64,000 bases of DNA from Aureobasidium sp. EXF-3400 (GCA_024195585.1 SWBL01000115.1:62001-126000), one strand, 5' to 3'; counted from the stretch's first letter, positions 31,797 to 42,992 are shown. Numbers and translations: made by a program. The notes: generated by a model not told the origin, from the letters alone.

Positions 31797-33674
31797 TCAT
31801 GCGACGAGTGAAGAGGCAGTAGTGGAAGCAGCAGCTTCGTTTGCATACTCTTGTTGCCATGTCATGATGTGTCTGGTTAAGACATCCATCATTTCCCTGC
31901 TGCTGAGCTGCTTGAACTCGGCAGCCTTGTCGGCTTCTTGTTGCACGCTTAATGGTGTACGATCGCCCGCCATGTCGACCTGTGCTTTTGCAATGTAGTC
32001 CATCATCATGCCTGTGCGTTTCTTCATGTCGGTTATGGTCATTTGACTCTTGGTGTCGCGGGTGTCTTTTGTTACAATCTCGGCTTCTTGGATTGCAGCT
32101 TGTCGTGGGTTTTTGGCACGGCCACCCCATTTGCCTTTGGTTTTGGGAGGAGGTGCGGATGTCGCTACGGCGGGTGTTTCGTTGTTGCTGCTCGGGCTGT
32201 TCTTCGAGTCGGACGTGCTGTTGTTTGTTGGGTCGTCGGCACTGCTAACATTCGGGTTGACTGAAGCAGGCTCTGCAGGATGCGAAGTGGCCTTTGCAGC
32301 CGTGTATTGGTTGCGGCCTAGTCGTTTTTGCTTCTTGGCTGTGCCCTTCTTGTGTGAGCTTCCTGGGACCATCGGTGGCGCTGAGCCAGGTGGACTGGGA
32401 GGTTGTGATGCAGGCAGGTTGGGTGTGCCCATGGGTTTCGGTGTGTCGTCAAGCGGATCTGACTCTGCGCGAATAGTCAGGTTAATCGGTCTCGTTTGCT
32501 CATCTTGGTCCAGCGTACCATCTGCTCTCCTTCGGCCGGCTCTTTCGCTACGCCTTCCAGCGGCCTCTTTGCGCTTCTCATCACGCATACGTTCTCGCTC
32601 TCTAGCCTCTCTTTGTCGCAAAACCTCGGCAGCTGCGCTTCGTGCTTTCTTATTCGACTTGGGGTGTGTGCCGTCGTCATCTGAATCCGCGTCCAACGAG
32701 CCTGTGTTGAGCGTTGATGGAGGATTGGGAGATTCTGAACCCGTTCTTTGGCGCTTGATTTCGTGTCTGGAGCTGTTGAAACTTGTCAGATGGTTGTTTG
32801 TTGTGATGAGCAGATTGTTCACTGACTCTTCGCTGTCGTCTCGTCCGCGCTTTCCCGTGCGCACTGCTGGAGTTGACTCGCCGTCGTCCTTTGTCTCTTC
32901 GATGATTCGGCGTAATGTCTCTTCATCGTCATAGGCCTGGCGGCTGTTCATTGTAGACCTCCTCTTGCCCGTTGACGATTCGACGCTGGCTCTGTTTTGA
33001 CTTTCTCGCTGCTCTCGACGGGCCTTTGCAGACTCTGTCTCTTTCGTAAGGGAAGATTTTCGGGCACTCTTGGGTTCAGGCTTCATGACGGGTAGGTAGC
33101 GCGAGTAACGTTGTCTGGGTTGTGCTGTGTCAGTAGAGGTCGACGTCAAAGCGTACAAAACATGGACTCACCCTTTAGGATCAGTCAAAACATTGTGTAG
33201 CTTCTTGTCGCAGAGCTCGCAAAAGTAGTTGTCGGGACTCTTTGTCTCGTCCATGATGCCAACGCAGCCGCCGTGCTGCCAGACGTGGCACTTGTCGCAC
33301 TGGATGAACAGGCCGCCAGCATCTTCGGCTTGCGAAGGATCTGTTATGGTAGGAAAGTCATCAGTCAGAGGTGGACCTGGGTACTCTTGTAGACCACAGA
33401 CGCAGCGGGTAATCTCGTCGTCGCCGTCGGCATCGGGGTCTGGGTCATTGAGCTGGCTCTGTTGATCGACGTCGTCGGGGTGTGTATGCTGAGCTCGAGT
33501 AGCTCTGCGAGTTTGGCGAGACTCTTCGGGAGAGTTCAAGGAGCCCGACTGAGGGTGCATGGTGTCGTCGGAGAGGTTTGTGGGAGAGGGCGACTTCTGG
33601 CGGGGTGACAATTTGTTGTGCCATCTCGAGTTGCGATCGGCTGGTGTGCGGCCTGACCGCCGTGGCGAGACCAT
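31797..33674 (-). CDS. CTI6: PHD-finger protein Cti6-like (Rpd3L histone deacetylase complex)
   Basis: Probable histone-reading subunit of the Rpd3L deacetylase complex. Exons 33674-33172 and 33114-31797 give 606 aa; the 57-nt intron uses donor GTGAGT and acceptor CCCAG, restoring DPKGQRYSRYLPV, a Cti6 signature just after the finger. The C4HC3 PHD finger (about residues 98-158) has RCVCG, IQCDKCHVWQHGGCVGI and YFCELCDK. Basic Arg/Lys/Glu-rich helices follow (EEETLRRIIEE-like, REARERERMRDEKRKEAAGRR). The C-terminus is Ser/Pro/Thr-rich with a TKGKWGGRAKNPRQA block. Start chosen at MVSPRRSGR; upstream in-frame ATGs would add an atypical leader. Nuclear. Confidence 0.85.
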
Positions 33675-34326
33675 TGTTGTGAGTGGTGAGAGATGGGATG
33701 TGTGAAGAATAAGAGCAGAGATACAGTTTGTTTTGCAGAGTAGCTGAAGGGTGGCAGCTAGAGAGAGTAGAGACAAGACGGTGCTGCAAACTCGGCCGGT
33801 GATAGGGCGAGCACAGACCTGACCTTCCTGCAGACTCCAGAGTGCATCGCCCTGTTTACTCCTCCCATCCTCTTTCCTCTCCAGATCCCATCTTGTACTT
33901 TCACTTCCTTGCAAGCCAAATCTCCTTTCTGGAACCTTACATCTCGATGTAGCCCTCTCAATGCCCAAATCAAAGTCGAAACCGTACGAATTTTAGCAGT
34001 GCGCAGAAGGGCTCGGGCTGACAGCAATGACGCGCTTCGACGGGACCGAATGCGGGGATACCGTCTACACCGCCTTGACACACCCGAGGAGCCAACCAAT
34101 CTATATTTGTACCTGTCTATCACTTATCACATCCACGAATGTATACTCTGGTAGAAATCATTCCACTTTACATGTCTATCTCTAGGTATTACTCGTAATT
34201 ACATCCATTCCGCTAAGTGATATATCCGTTGCTCGTCAATATCCTGTTCCTGTTGCTCATATCCTTCTCTTTCTATACCGGTATCCTTTGTTTCGTGAAT
34301 CTCGTCAGCATTCTGGCAGTCCCCTT
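33675..34326. other. CTI6 upstream region / HeLo gene 3' flank
   Basis: About 650 bases. The CTI6 frame stays open upstream to 33968, but that peptide looks like translated leader. No independent gene, RNA or repeat seen. Confidence 0.45.
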
Positions 34327-35406
34327 CTACTCGCCGATAGGCGAAGCAGGTCTACTGGCTGCAGGTGTCTTGCGTCCACCAAATGACTTTCTTCTCTCAG
34401 GGGACGAAGGTCTGCTCGAGCTAGGTGTCTTTCTTCCAGGCAACTTGTTCCATGTCTGTGTGCTCAATCTGCGGATAAATCCAGGTCTCTTCTCGGGTGT
34501 TGCGGCGCCGCTGTTTGTTGCGCTGGCGACTGCCGAGTCGGGGTGGACGGGCTCGAGGAGCTTGTGCACCTTGGCAGCCATGTCGTGCTCTGCACTGACG
34601 CCCTTCTGGAGGTTGTTGAAGGTCTGCTGAGCCTCGTTCAGCAATGCTGGGTAGCGACCCTTGCATGCTCTGATCAAAAGCTTCAGCTTGGCCATGTCCT
34701 TGACTGCTAGTTGCGAAGGTTTGCTGCCAGGAGAGCCGCCGGCATGCTTGCCCAGGTCGCGGATATCGCCCAGAAGGATGTTCTCGACTTTGTCGTTGAT
34801 GTTGAGTGCCAGCAACAGGGTATCGACCTGACGCTTGGTGGACTTGACGAAGTTGGAGAAACGCAGAGTATCGTGGATGACCCACTGCTGTTGTGCGAGC
34901 GAGCTTGGTCTCTTGACTGACACCTTGTTGGAGCCCAACTCGAGCAGGTGCTTGTACGAGTCTTCAAAGTTCTTCATACGGGTCAAGTCAGCAGCTGGCT
35001 GCTCGAGTGCTTGTGCGCCGCCACGAGGAAGAGGTCTGAGACCAGTGGTATCAAGGTCGGAATCGTTGTCGTTGGGGTTGCTCAGGGTGTGGATGATGCT
35101 GTTCATCAAGCCTTCAAGGTTGACTCTAACCTCGTCGTCGTCAAGACGGGGGTCGCGGGGTGTCATGTTCTGTCTACCCTCCTCGGTCTCGAGGAAGGTG
35201 AGCGAAGGCGGCAAAGAGAAGATGCCCATCTGCTCGCCCCAAATCAGGAGTCTTGCCTGCTCGATGCCGAGCTGAGCAAGGTAAACCTTCTCATCCTTGA
35301 AGTCGTTGAGCGAGCTGTGGATGTTGTCGAACGACTTGAGAGTGTTGTAGAACAAGCTTGCCAGCACAAGCACGTTCAGAAATTCTGCTTCTCTGTCAAG
35401 GCCCAT
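34327..35406 (-). CDS. HeLo-domain protein (HET-S N-terminal type), stand-alone
   Basis: Single exon, 359 aa, start chosen at MGLDREAEFLNV. The first about 230 residues follow the helical HeLo pattern of the fungal HET-S prion-inhibition domain: a hydrophobic first helix (FLNVLVLASLFYNTLKSF), YLAQLGIEQARLLIWGEQMGIF (compare the L-x-x-A-R-L-x-x-W-G-E signature), and a later helix pair ending in TLLLALNIND. The C-terminal about 60 residues are basic and Ser/Pro/Arg-rich (SSSRPSSPERRKSFGGRKTP) and probably disordered. I see no R/HRAM-type amyloid repeat. In HET-S the family acts by inserting in membranes to kill cells in incompatible contact; whether this copy does so is unknown. Confidence 0.8.
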   Translation of the reverse strand: MGLDREAEFLNVLVLASLFYNTLKSFDNIHSSLNDFKDEKVYLAQLGIEQARLLIWGEQMGIFSLPPSLTFLETEEGRQNMTPRDPRLDDDEVRVNLEGLMNSIIHTLSNPNDNDSDLDTTGLRPLPRGGAQALEQPAADLTRMKNFEDSYKHLLELGSNKVSVKRPSSLAQQQWVIHDTLRFSNFVKSTKRQVDTLLLALNINDKVENILLGDIRDLGKHAGGSPGSKPSQLAVKDMAKLKLLIRACKGRYPALLNEAQQTFNNLQKGVSAEHDMAAKVHKLLEPVHPDSAVASATNSGAATPEKRPGFIRRLSTQTWNKLPGRKTPSSSRPSSPERRKSFGGRKTPAASRPASPIGE

Positions 35407-36599
35407 GTTGCGTATGTGATGTTTCTGGTGTAGAAGATAAAGAATTGGCTTGTTGCGACAGACGGGTATGTAGGATGGCAACTTTGCACCATCTCACTCA
35501 CAAAGTCTTATCAGAGAACCAGAAGTATGACATAGATAACTCTCCCCGCAACGTTGAGCAGGAAAATTTCACCATCATCGCAGGAGGTTGAATCATATCA
35601 CTTGCTGCACAAGGCCAATACTCGGTGGAATTGCGAGTATCGGTCCTAATACATACAACCACCGGAAATTCTTTTTGAGAGGGATAGATAGTGCAGACGA
35701 AAGGGAACAACAATTGATGCGACTTGCCTTCAAAAAATGGTGACTTACCTTCCCAATGCCGTGTTACTCTCCAAGCAACATATGTATCCTTCCATGGTTG
35801 ATGTTGAAGGTGTTCGACAGGAGACGATAGTTCAGAAATCTGGAAGATGACGTCCGTCGATCTTGGCCGAATCCGAAAACCCAACCTTCTCTGCAACGGA
35901 GTGCCGCCGAGAAACAAAGGACCCTTTTGCGTCATTCCGGTGCATGTGAATTTATGAGCCTCTTCGAGAAAAAGATGGCATTGGTTGTTGGGCATGTTGA
36001 GCAAGCATGTTGGGCATCAGAATTCTCAAATATGGTAGATTGGATGAGTTGGTGGTTTGAGAGTGCTTTCGCTTCTGGTGGTTAGATGTTTGACACAGCC
36101 ACTGGTCGGAGAGACAGATATCGTGCGATAGAATGGTGATTCGAATGTGTAGATACCAAATCTCATCTTGAAAATTAGCCACAGCTCGATGACTGTCAGA
36201 TGTCGGAAGCTTCGGTACCCCCTGGGAAGCAAGGTTGGGTTGATGATCGAAATTCCTTCTCAAAGCTGATGCTGGAAGATTCAACGCTTGGAATTGAATG
36301 AAATCCAAAGAGGCTGCACACATGCGTGTCTTGAATACCGAGCGTCTATTCAAATCGTCAATAAGAATATCACAGAACAATTTATCATGTTTGACTTGTT
36401 GTAAGCTCTTAGTACGATTGGAAGAGTAGTTGATAAATAGTCCGACAGGGTTGTATCCTCAACCAAAGTGTTGGGCGTTCGAATCCACCATACCTCTACT
36501 CACAACAGATTGACCTTAACACAAAGCGAAACGAGGAGCTTTGAGGACGAAAAAGTTCATAAATTCATGATTATACTATATACGTACTACTCGTGATCT
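35407..36599. other. Intergenic, 1.2 kb
   Basis: Region between the co-oriented HeLo and catalase genes. A 168-codon minus frame (35498-36004) is open but has no family features or splice support. A GTTCGAATCC-like motif near 36,474-36,484 resembles a tRNA T-loop but no cloverleaf can be built around it. Confidence 0.45.
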
Positions 36600-38315
36600 T
36601 TACTTTTTGTAGTACTCCTCGTGTGTGCCAGCTCTAGGAGCGCCGTTGTTCTCAGCGATCGATGAATCAACCTTCACGGGCACCTGTCCGTTGGCATACT
36701 TCTTGCTCTTGTCGTTAGCAAAGCCATTGTGTGTGCCATTGAAAGTCAAATTGGCAATGGTATCGTAGCCCTTGACGCCAGTGGCCTTCTCCAGACGGCT
36801 GGCAAGGTCCTCAGAAACGTGGCGGAAGATGGTGATCTGGCGCTTGATGATCTCCTCCTTGCGGCAAGTGCTCATGTGGCCAGAGACGTTCTTGACGAAA
36901 CGCTCCTTGGCACCATCGTCGAAGACCTTCTCCCACAAGACACGGGGAGCGTTGAAGTCCTCCTCGCGGATCTCGGACAGGAAGGTGATGGCCTTTCCTG
37001 AGAAGTGACCGTGAGTTCTGTCGAGGTCGAGGGTACGCTCACGGAACTGGGTAGGCTGGATGGAGGAAAGGTAGGCAGGGCGCGAGCCTTGGTTGTAGAA
37101 AGCCATGTTGCCGTCCCTTTGGTAGTTGGCAAATCTGTAAGGAACACGGGGAGCGTTGACAGGCAACTGCTGGTAGTTGACACCGATGCGGTGACGGTGG
37201 GTGTCGGGGTAAGAGAACAGACGCGACTGAAGGACAGGGTCGGCCGAAGGCTCAATACCGGGAGGGTTGTGGGCGGGGTTGAAGGCAATCTGCTCGATCT
37301 CGGCAAAGTAGTTCTTAACGTTCTCGTTCAAGAAAAACTCTCCAACCTTGCGAAGAGGGAACTGGCTCTGAGGCCAGACATGGGTCAAATCGAAGACGTT
37401 GATCTTCTGGTTCTCCCAAAGGTCCTCGGCCTCCTTGGGGGTCATGGTCTGAACCTTGACATCCCAACCAGGGAAGTCACCATTCTCAATGGCGTTGTAA
37501 AGATCCTTCTGGTGAGCATCAGGGGAGTAGTTGTTGGAGTCCTCCTGGGTGATGAAACCAGTACCCTGCTTGGACTTGAAGTGGATCTGGGCATAAACCC
37601 ACTCACCCTTCTTGTTGACAAGCTTGGTGGTGTGTCCGTAGTATCCGTGCATCTTGCGCCAGTTCTCAGGGATACCACGGTCACCCATGAGAATCATGAC
37701 CTGGTGGACCGACTCGGGGTTCTGAGAAAGGTAGTCCCAGAACATGGTCGAGTCATCGGCGTGGGTCAAGTGGGTGGCGGGATCACGCTTTTGAGTGTGA
37801 ATGAAGAGAGGGAACTTGGCGGGATCTCTCAAGAAGAAGACGGGAGTGTTGTTGGCGACGACATCCCAGTTGCCCTCGTCAGTGCGGAACTTGACTGAGA
37901 AACCACGAGGATCTCTGGCACAGTCGTGCGAGCCAGACTCACCACCAACAGTGGAGAATCTGACAGAGATGGGGCACTTCTTGCCGGCCTGGAAGATGTC
38001 GGCCATACAGAGGTCGTCGAGAGGGTCGGTAGTCTGGTAGTAACCGTGGGCACCACCACCCTTGGCGTGAACAACACGCTCGGGAATACGCTCGCGGTCG
38101 AAGTGTGAGAGAAGGTCTACCAAGTGGAAGTCCTGGAGAAGAAGGGGACCGTTCTCGCCAACACGCTGAACCTCATAAGGGTGAGGCATGGGGACACCGT
38201 TGCTGGTGGTGTACAGAGTGTCCTCGGACGATGCATTGCGGTCATCGTTGTAGTCGCGGTGGAGGTCACCGTTCTGTCTGCCGTCAGGGGCGTGTGTTGT
38301 TGCTGAAGGTGCCAT
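36600..38315 (-). CDS. Catalase, haem-dependent monofunctional (small-subunit clade)
   Basis: Breaks hydrogen peroxide into water and oxygen. Single exon, 571 aa. Distal haem His83 lies in ERVVHAKGGGAHG, the catalytic Asn in VVANNTPVFF (residues 155-156) and the proximal haem Tyr369 in RLFSYPDTHRHR. The region RDPRGFSVKF and NPAHNPPGIEPS are also typical. No N-terminal secretion signal. The tail lacks the flavodoxin-like extension of large-subunit catalases, so this is the small-subunit type; no clear SKL-type peroxisomal tail is present (it ends EEYYKK). N-terminal residues 1-30 are polar and poorly conserved. Confidence 0.95.
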   Translation of the reverse strand: MAPSATTHAPDGRQNGDLHRDYNDDRNASSEDTLYTTSNGVPMPHPYEVQRVGENGPLLLQDFHLVDLLSHFDRERIPERVVHAKGGGAHGYYQTTDPLDDLCMADIFQAGKKCPISVRFSTVGGESGSHDCARDPRGFSVKFRTDEGNWDVVANNTPVFFLRDPAKFPLFIHTQKRDPATHLTHADDSTMFWDYLSQNPESVHQVMILMGDRGIPENWRKMHGYYGHTTKLVNKKGEWVYAQIHFKSKQGTGFITQEDSNNYSPDAHQKDLYNAIENGDFPGWDVKVQTMTPKEAEDLWENQKINVFDLTHVWPQSQFPLRKVGEFFLNENVKNYFAEIEQIAFNPAHNPPGIEPSADPVLQSRLFSYPDTHRHRIGVNYQQLPVNAPRVPYRFANYQRDGNMAFYNQGSRPAYLSSIQPTQFRERTLDLDRTHGHFSGKAITFLSEIREEDFNAPRVLWEKVFDDGAKERFVKNVSGHMSTCRKEEIIKRQITIFRHVSEDLASRLEKATGVKGYDTIANLTFNGTHNGFANDKSKKYANGQVPVKVDSSIAENNGAPRAGTHEEYYKK

Positions 38316-39200
38316 TTTGTGTGATTGTGTATGGGATTATGGAAAAAGAAATCCAGATTGAGGCAGGGATGTAGCCATTGATATATGCATCTTACACCCG
38401 CCGCCCTCAACTGCTGGAGCTAGCAGCTCGAGCTGGAACTTTGGCAGACTCCATGACGTAGAGTGGTCGGTATGAGCCGGTCGTCGTGTGTCTAACCAAT
38501 CATGTTGGCCGCTATTCACATCATAGATTTAAGGTTTATCTTGACATCGACAGCGCAGATTCATCTTCGCGAAGCGATGTGTGTTTCCAGATTCACCAAA
38601 GCACCGCAGGTTCTAAGGACGTCAGTGACATCCACTCACGACGTGCGACTGTCTGCGAAACGTCTCACAGCACAGTCTCAACCCTTGGTGGGAACACAGA
38701 TTGAAACCATCAATCTGACAGAGAAGACAGCAAATGGTGAAATGGTAGATGCCGTCAGAAGTACTTTCAGGCAATTTCCCCGGAAAAACGCTCATTCTTC
38801 ACGATCATCGACTTTGCAGTGCAAATCTGTACGTATCCCCCACTTCCCAACCACATCGCCTCCACCCTCATGTTCCATGGCAAACTCCGCTAGCAAACCA
38901 CGCATACTCTCACCCTTTAAGTTTCGTGACGTCTCTAGCGGTCCCAGTGTATCATGACGGCGGTTGCCGTGCAATAGTAATCAACCACCACAGCGACGAC
39001 AAATGGTCGAACTGCCGAAAAAAATGATCGATTTGATACAAGGCTGCTCACTTGACATTTCATGACACACCTGAACTCGCTTGCAAGAGCCAACGTTTCA
39101 TTGTACAACCCCCGGTTATAATGATCCACTCTCAAACAGCGTGAGATACTTAAAATCCCATTGGAGTAGGTGAAGTGTTTATTGTTGGGCTGCAAACTAC
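38316..39200. other. Catalase upstream region / IVD 3' flank
   Basis: About 885 bases. Both flanking genes read leftwards, so this holds the catalase promoter and the IVD terminator. Open frames here are short and unsupported. Confidence 0.45.
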
Positions 39201-40678
39201 TTACCTGAGATATTCCTTGTTGAACGCTCTTCCAATGACCATTCTTCTAATCTCACTGGTTCCCGCTCCAATCTCATACAGCTTAGCATCTCGCATGATT
39301 CTGCCTGCAGCAATCTCGCTCATGTAACCCATGCCGCCCATGCACTGGATGGCGTCCATTCCACATTCGGTAGCTCTCTCTGCGGCGAAGAGAATGGCGC
39401 CTGCACAGTCTTGAGTCTTGATCTGAGCGTTGTCTGGATCGTTGTCGATTGCAGCAGCTACCGAGTATGTGAAGGCTGACGATGCCTTGTACTTTGTGTA
39501 CATGTCTGCGAGCTTTCCGTGGATAAATTGATTCGTTGCGATTGGTTGACCGAACTGCTTGCGTTCATGGGTGTACGGTAGAGTCACATCCAAGGCTGCT
39601 TTCATCAGTCCGAGTGGGCCTGCACTCAAAACCAATCTCTCCAGGTCAAGACCTTCCATGAGCACTCGGACGCCCTTGTTGACTTCGCCGAGTATGTTCT
39701 CGGTGGGAACAAACACGTCCTCGAACACGATCTCACCAGTGTTGGATCCTCTCATTCCGAGTTTGTCGAGTTTGCGAGCGCATGAGAAGCCTTTGGCTGT
39801 AGTGTCTACGATGAAGGCGGTGATGCCTTTTGAGCCAGCATCCGGTGCCGTCTTTGCATACACAATCATTGTGTCTGCATCAGGACCCTGCTCATATGTC
39901 AGACTTGTCTAAGAAGTCTATCAGATCTACTCACATTGGTGATCCAGAATTTTGTGCCATTCAAGAGGTAACCGCCATCAACCTCCTTTGCCGTCATCTT
40001 CATGCTCACAACATCACTTCCGGCCGAGACTTCAGACATTGCCAAAGCGCCGACCTTGTTACCAGCAATCAGATCTGGTAAAAATCTTTGCTTTTGATCC
40101 GCGTTGCCGTTCAACATCAACTGATTCACACATAGTTGCGAGTGTGCGGCGTATGACAATCCGATGCTACCTGAACATTGTGAGCAATAGGACGGAGTGG
40201 AGACGTAGAGGAATTACCTGATGCTCTAGACAGCTCTTCCATGACAGTACAATGTGCCTGGTAGCCCATGGCCAGACCGCCGTAGTCTTCATCAGCGGTG
40301 ATTCCCAGCAGTCTATAGAGATTAGTATGGATCGAAGTAGATGTTGAGTCAAAAGTACCCAGCTTCACCCATCTTCCGCCACATGTCGTTAGGAAACTCA
40401 TTGTCATGGTCCGTCTTTACAGCAACATCTTCTGGGATCTCGCGAACTAGAAGACATGATTAGGAAGTGTAAAGATCTGAGACATAGGCTTACACACGAG
40501 CAAATTCTCTGGTCCTCTCACGCAGTTCTTCTAGGTCCTCTCGTGCAGGCGGGACATAGCCGTTCGGGTGCTTTCTGGCAAGACACGACTGAGTGGTCGA
40601 TAGCGTTCGGCGTTGCAACTTGGAAACTTGTGCGAATACTCTGAGAACCGGTTTCGAGGACATCATGATAGTAGGCAT
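39201..40678 (-). CDS. ivdA: Isovaleryl-CoA dehydrogenase, mitochondrial
   Basis: FAD acyl-CoA dehydrogenase of leucine breakdown, converting isovaleryl-CoA to 3-methylcrotonyl-CoA. Five exons: 40678-40498, 40446-40359, 40312-40218, 40170-39935 and 39887-39201, total 428 aa. The first intron donor (C|GTGTGT) is the least certain; a nearby alternative keeps frame with a two-residue change. The N-terminus is basic with RTLSTTQ, a mitochondrial presequence. Blocks seen: [92 protein letters not shown] (with the Glu of the IVD-type active site) and [16 protein letters not shown]. It shares a 235-bp divergent promoter with the MCC beta gene. Confidence 0.93.
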
Positions 40679-40913
40679 AATGTACCACGATACGTATGGT
40701 CTCGTTGTAGAACGGGAGGGTTACGTGTGGGGGTGTTATTGCGGAGGAGAGAGAGTCTAGCGGACTGAATTCCGCGCCCTGCACGCCCTTTCGGCAGGGG
40801 TTCGTTTTGTTTCATGCGGGGCAAGGGAGCAACCGAGGGGTATGGGGTCATCACCTGTGTGGACATGATAATACGCCCACGACCTTCCAGAGGATGATGT
40901 AGCTATATACACA
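40679..40913. promoter_or_regulatory. Bidirectional IVD/MCC-beta promoter with CGG-N8-CCG
   Basis: The 235 bases between the two start codons contain at 40761-40774 an inverted CGG/CCG pair spaced by eight bases (CGGACTGAATTCCG). Such paired CGG half-sites are the usual target of Zn(II)2Cys6 fungal regulators. Its position midway between two enzymes of one pathway makes co-regulation plausible. The binding factor is not known. Confidence 0.5.
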
Positions 40914-42804
40914 ATGCTTGCTGCAGCTGCGCCGGCCCGTTGGCTGCGCGTTCCTACTCTTCGATCAGCTATATCCTATCGTCAAGCTCGTCTCCGACCT
41001 TGTCTTGTGTCAACATGTCCAGCTCAAGCATGCTCGGGCACCAGAACAGCAGCCACGTACACATCTCGCCATCAGGCTGCTCAGATCTCGGTTCTGCAAA
41101 CTGCTGTTGATACAAACTCGACCAGCTATGTCGACAACAAAAAATCAATGCAAGAGCTGCTTGACAGCTTCACAACATTACACCGCAATGCTGCTCTAGG
41201 AGGGTCTGAAAAGGCACGCGAGAAGCATGTCGCTAGAGGAAAGATGCTGGTGCGAGAGTAAGTTGAACTTCCATATGATCAACACATACAGCAACTTAGT
41301 CTCTTTAGTCGTATTACTGCTCTGGTCGATCCAGGCACGTCGTTCCTCGAATTGTCAGCTTTGGCCGGACATGAGGTGTACCCTGGAGAAGAAGTACCTG
41401 CTGGAGGTATCGTGACAGGCATTGGCACAGTTGAAGGCACCATGTGTATGATTGTGGCCAATGATAGCACGTAAGTCTCTGGATGCAAACTCTGCGTCTC
41501 TCTTACTAACAGCAGCAGTGTCAAGGGAGGCACCTACTACCCCATCACCGTCAAAAAGCATCTCCGAGCACAGGAAATTGCCCAGCAGAATCGACTACCC
41601 TGTATCTACCTTGTCGACAGCGGCGGCGCCAATCTTCCTCACCAGGCAGATGTCTTCCCCGACCGCGACCACTTTGGCCGCATCTTCTACAACCAGGCAC
41701 AAATGTCTTCAATGGGTATTCCACAACTTTCGGTCGTTATGGGCCCTTGCACTGCCGGAGGAGCTTACGTCCCATCCATGAGTGACGAAAGCATCATTGT
41801 CCAGGAGCAAGGCCACATTTTCCTCGCCGGTCCACCGTTAGTCAAGGCTGCTACTGGAGAAGTCGTCAGTGCAGAAGACCTAGGTGGTGGCAGACTACAC
41901 AGCGAAACTAGCGGTGTGACAGACTACCTCGCCGTCGACGATGCCCATGCTCTCGTACTAGCCCGTCGCTGTGTCGCTAACCTCAATTACCCTGTCTCAG
42001 CACCCAAACCAGGACCTTGGAAAGAACCTCTTTACGATCCTGCAGAGCTAGATGGAATCATGGGAACAAACCTCAAGACCCAAGTCGATGTCCACGAAGT
42101 GATTGCCCGCATTGTCGACGGCAGCGAATTTGCAGAGTTCAAACCTTTATATGGCAGCACGCTAGTTACAGGCTTTGGACGCATTCAAGGCCATCAAGTT
42201 GGTTTCGTCGCCAACAACGGTATCTTGTTTTCAGAGTCTTCGCTTAAGGGAGCCCACTTTGTTCAGCTCTGCAATAAACGCCGTATCCCTCTAGTGTTCC
42301 TACAGAATATTTCTGGCTTTATGGTTGGCCGTGATGCTGAGAAAGGTGGTATTGCAAAGAATGGTGCTAAGCTCGTGACTGCTGTAGCTTGTGCCGATGT
42401 GCCGAAGTTTACAGTGGTGTTTGGAAGCTCTGCTGGAGCAGGCAATTATGGCATGTGGTAAGTGATGTCTCGTGACTACAACCTAGAGGTCAAACACTAA
42501 CACTCCTCACAGCGGCCGTGCATATTCACCACGCTTCCTCTGGGCGTGGCCAACAGCAAAGACCAGCGTCATGGGAGCTGAGCAACTATCTTCGGTCATG
42601 GAAGCCGTCGGCAAGAAAGTCGACCCAAACCTGCGCGATCGCATCGAACGTGAAAGCGAGTCTACATTTGCGACGGCGAGGCTGTGGGATGATGGAATTA
42701 TTCCTCCGTCACACACGAGAAGGGTCTTGGCTATGGGTTTGCAAGCTGCTCTTTCGGGAAGTGTTGAGGAGAAGAAGACGGAATGGGGTGTGTTTAGGAT
42801 GTAG
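40914..42804 (+). CDS. mccB: 3-Methylcrotonyl-CoA carboxylase beta subunit, mitochondrial
   Basis: Carboxyltransferase subunit for the next leucine-breakdown step after IVD. Exons 40914-41257, 41300-41470, 41519-42457 and 42513-42804 give 581 aa; introns of 42, 48 and 55 nt restore [28 protein letters not shown] and [18 protein letters not shown]. The Ala/Arg-rich N-terminus is a mitochondrial presequence. Seen: [61 protein letters not shown] and [21 protein letters not shown], the two acyl-CoA/biotin-binding oxyanion regions of the crotonase-type fold. The biotin-carrying alpha subunit gene is not in this window. Confidence 0.95.
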
Positions 42805-42992
42805 CTTATCTTACCTTCATACCTCAATGTTTGCTCTTCTCAGTGTTCGAACTAGAGACTTAACTATGTGATGAATCAATAGCAGTCTCAACTTTATACT
42901 CTGCTGCATGCTTGCACTCTGAAAGATAATAATTTCATAGGTTTGCTAGCGATCAACGGCGACTACCTAGGTGCATTCTCAATCACAAAAAA

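Noticed and set aside
32050..32934. 294-codon plus-strand frame opposite CTI6
   Set aside because: Antisense shadow of the Ser/Arg-rich second exon of CTI6; no family motif.
33675..33968. Upstream extension of CTI6 to an earlier ATG
   Set aside because: The extra 98 residues do not resemble Cti6 N-termini, and MVSPRRSGR is a natural start.
35498..36004. 168-codon minus-strand frame upstream of the HeLo gene
   Set aside because: No conserved features, odd composition, and lies where a 5' leader is expected.
36415..36490. tRNA-like sequence with GTTCGAATCC and a GGTTG/CAACC hairpin
   Set aside because: The T-stem pairs at only three of five positions and no acceptor or anticodon stems can be built.
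37005..37898. 297-codon plus-strand frame opposite the catalase gene
   Set aside because: Antisense shadow caused by strong codon bias in the catalase gene; the peptide is Val/Leu/Gly-rich without motifs.
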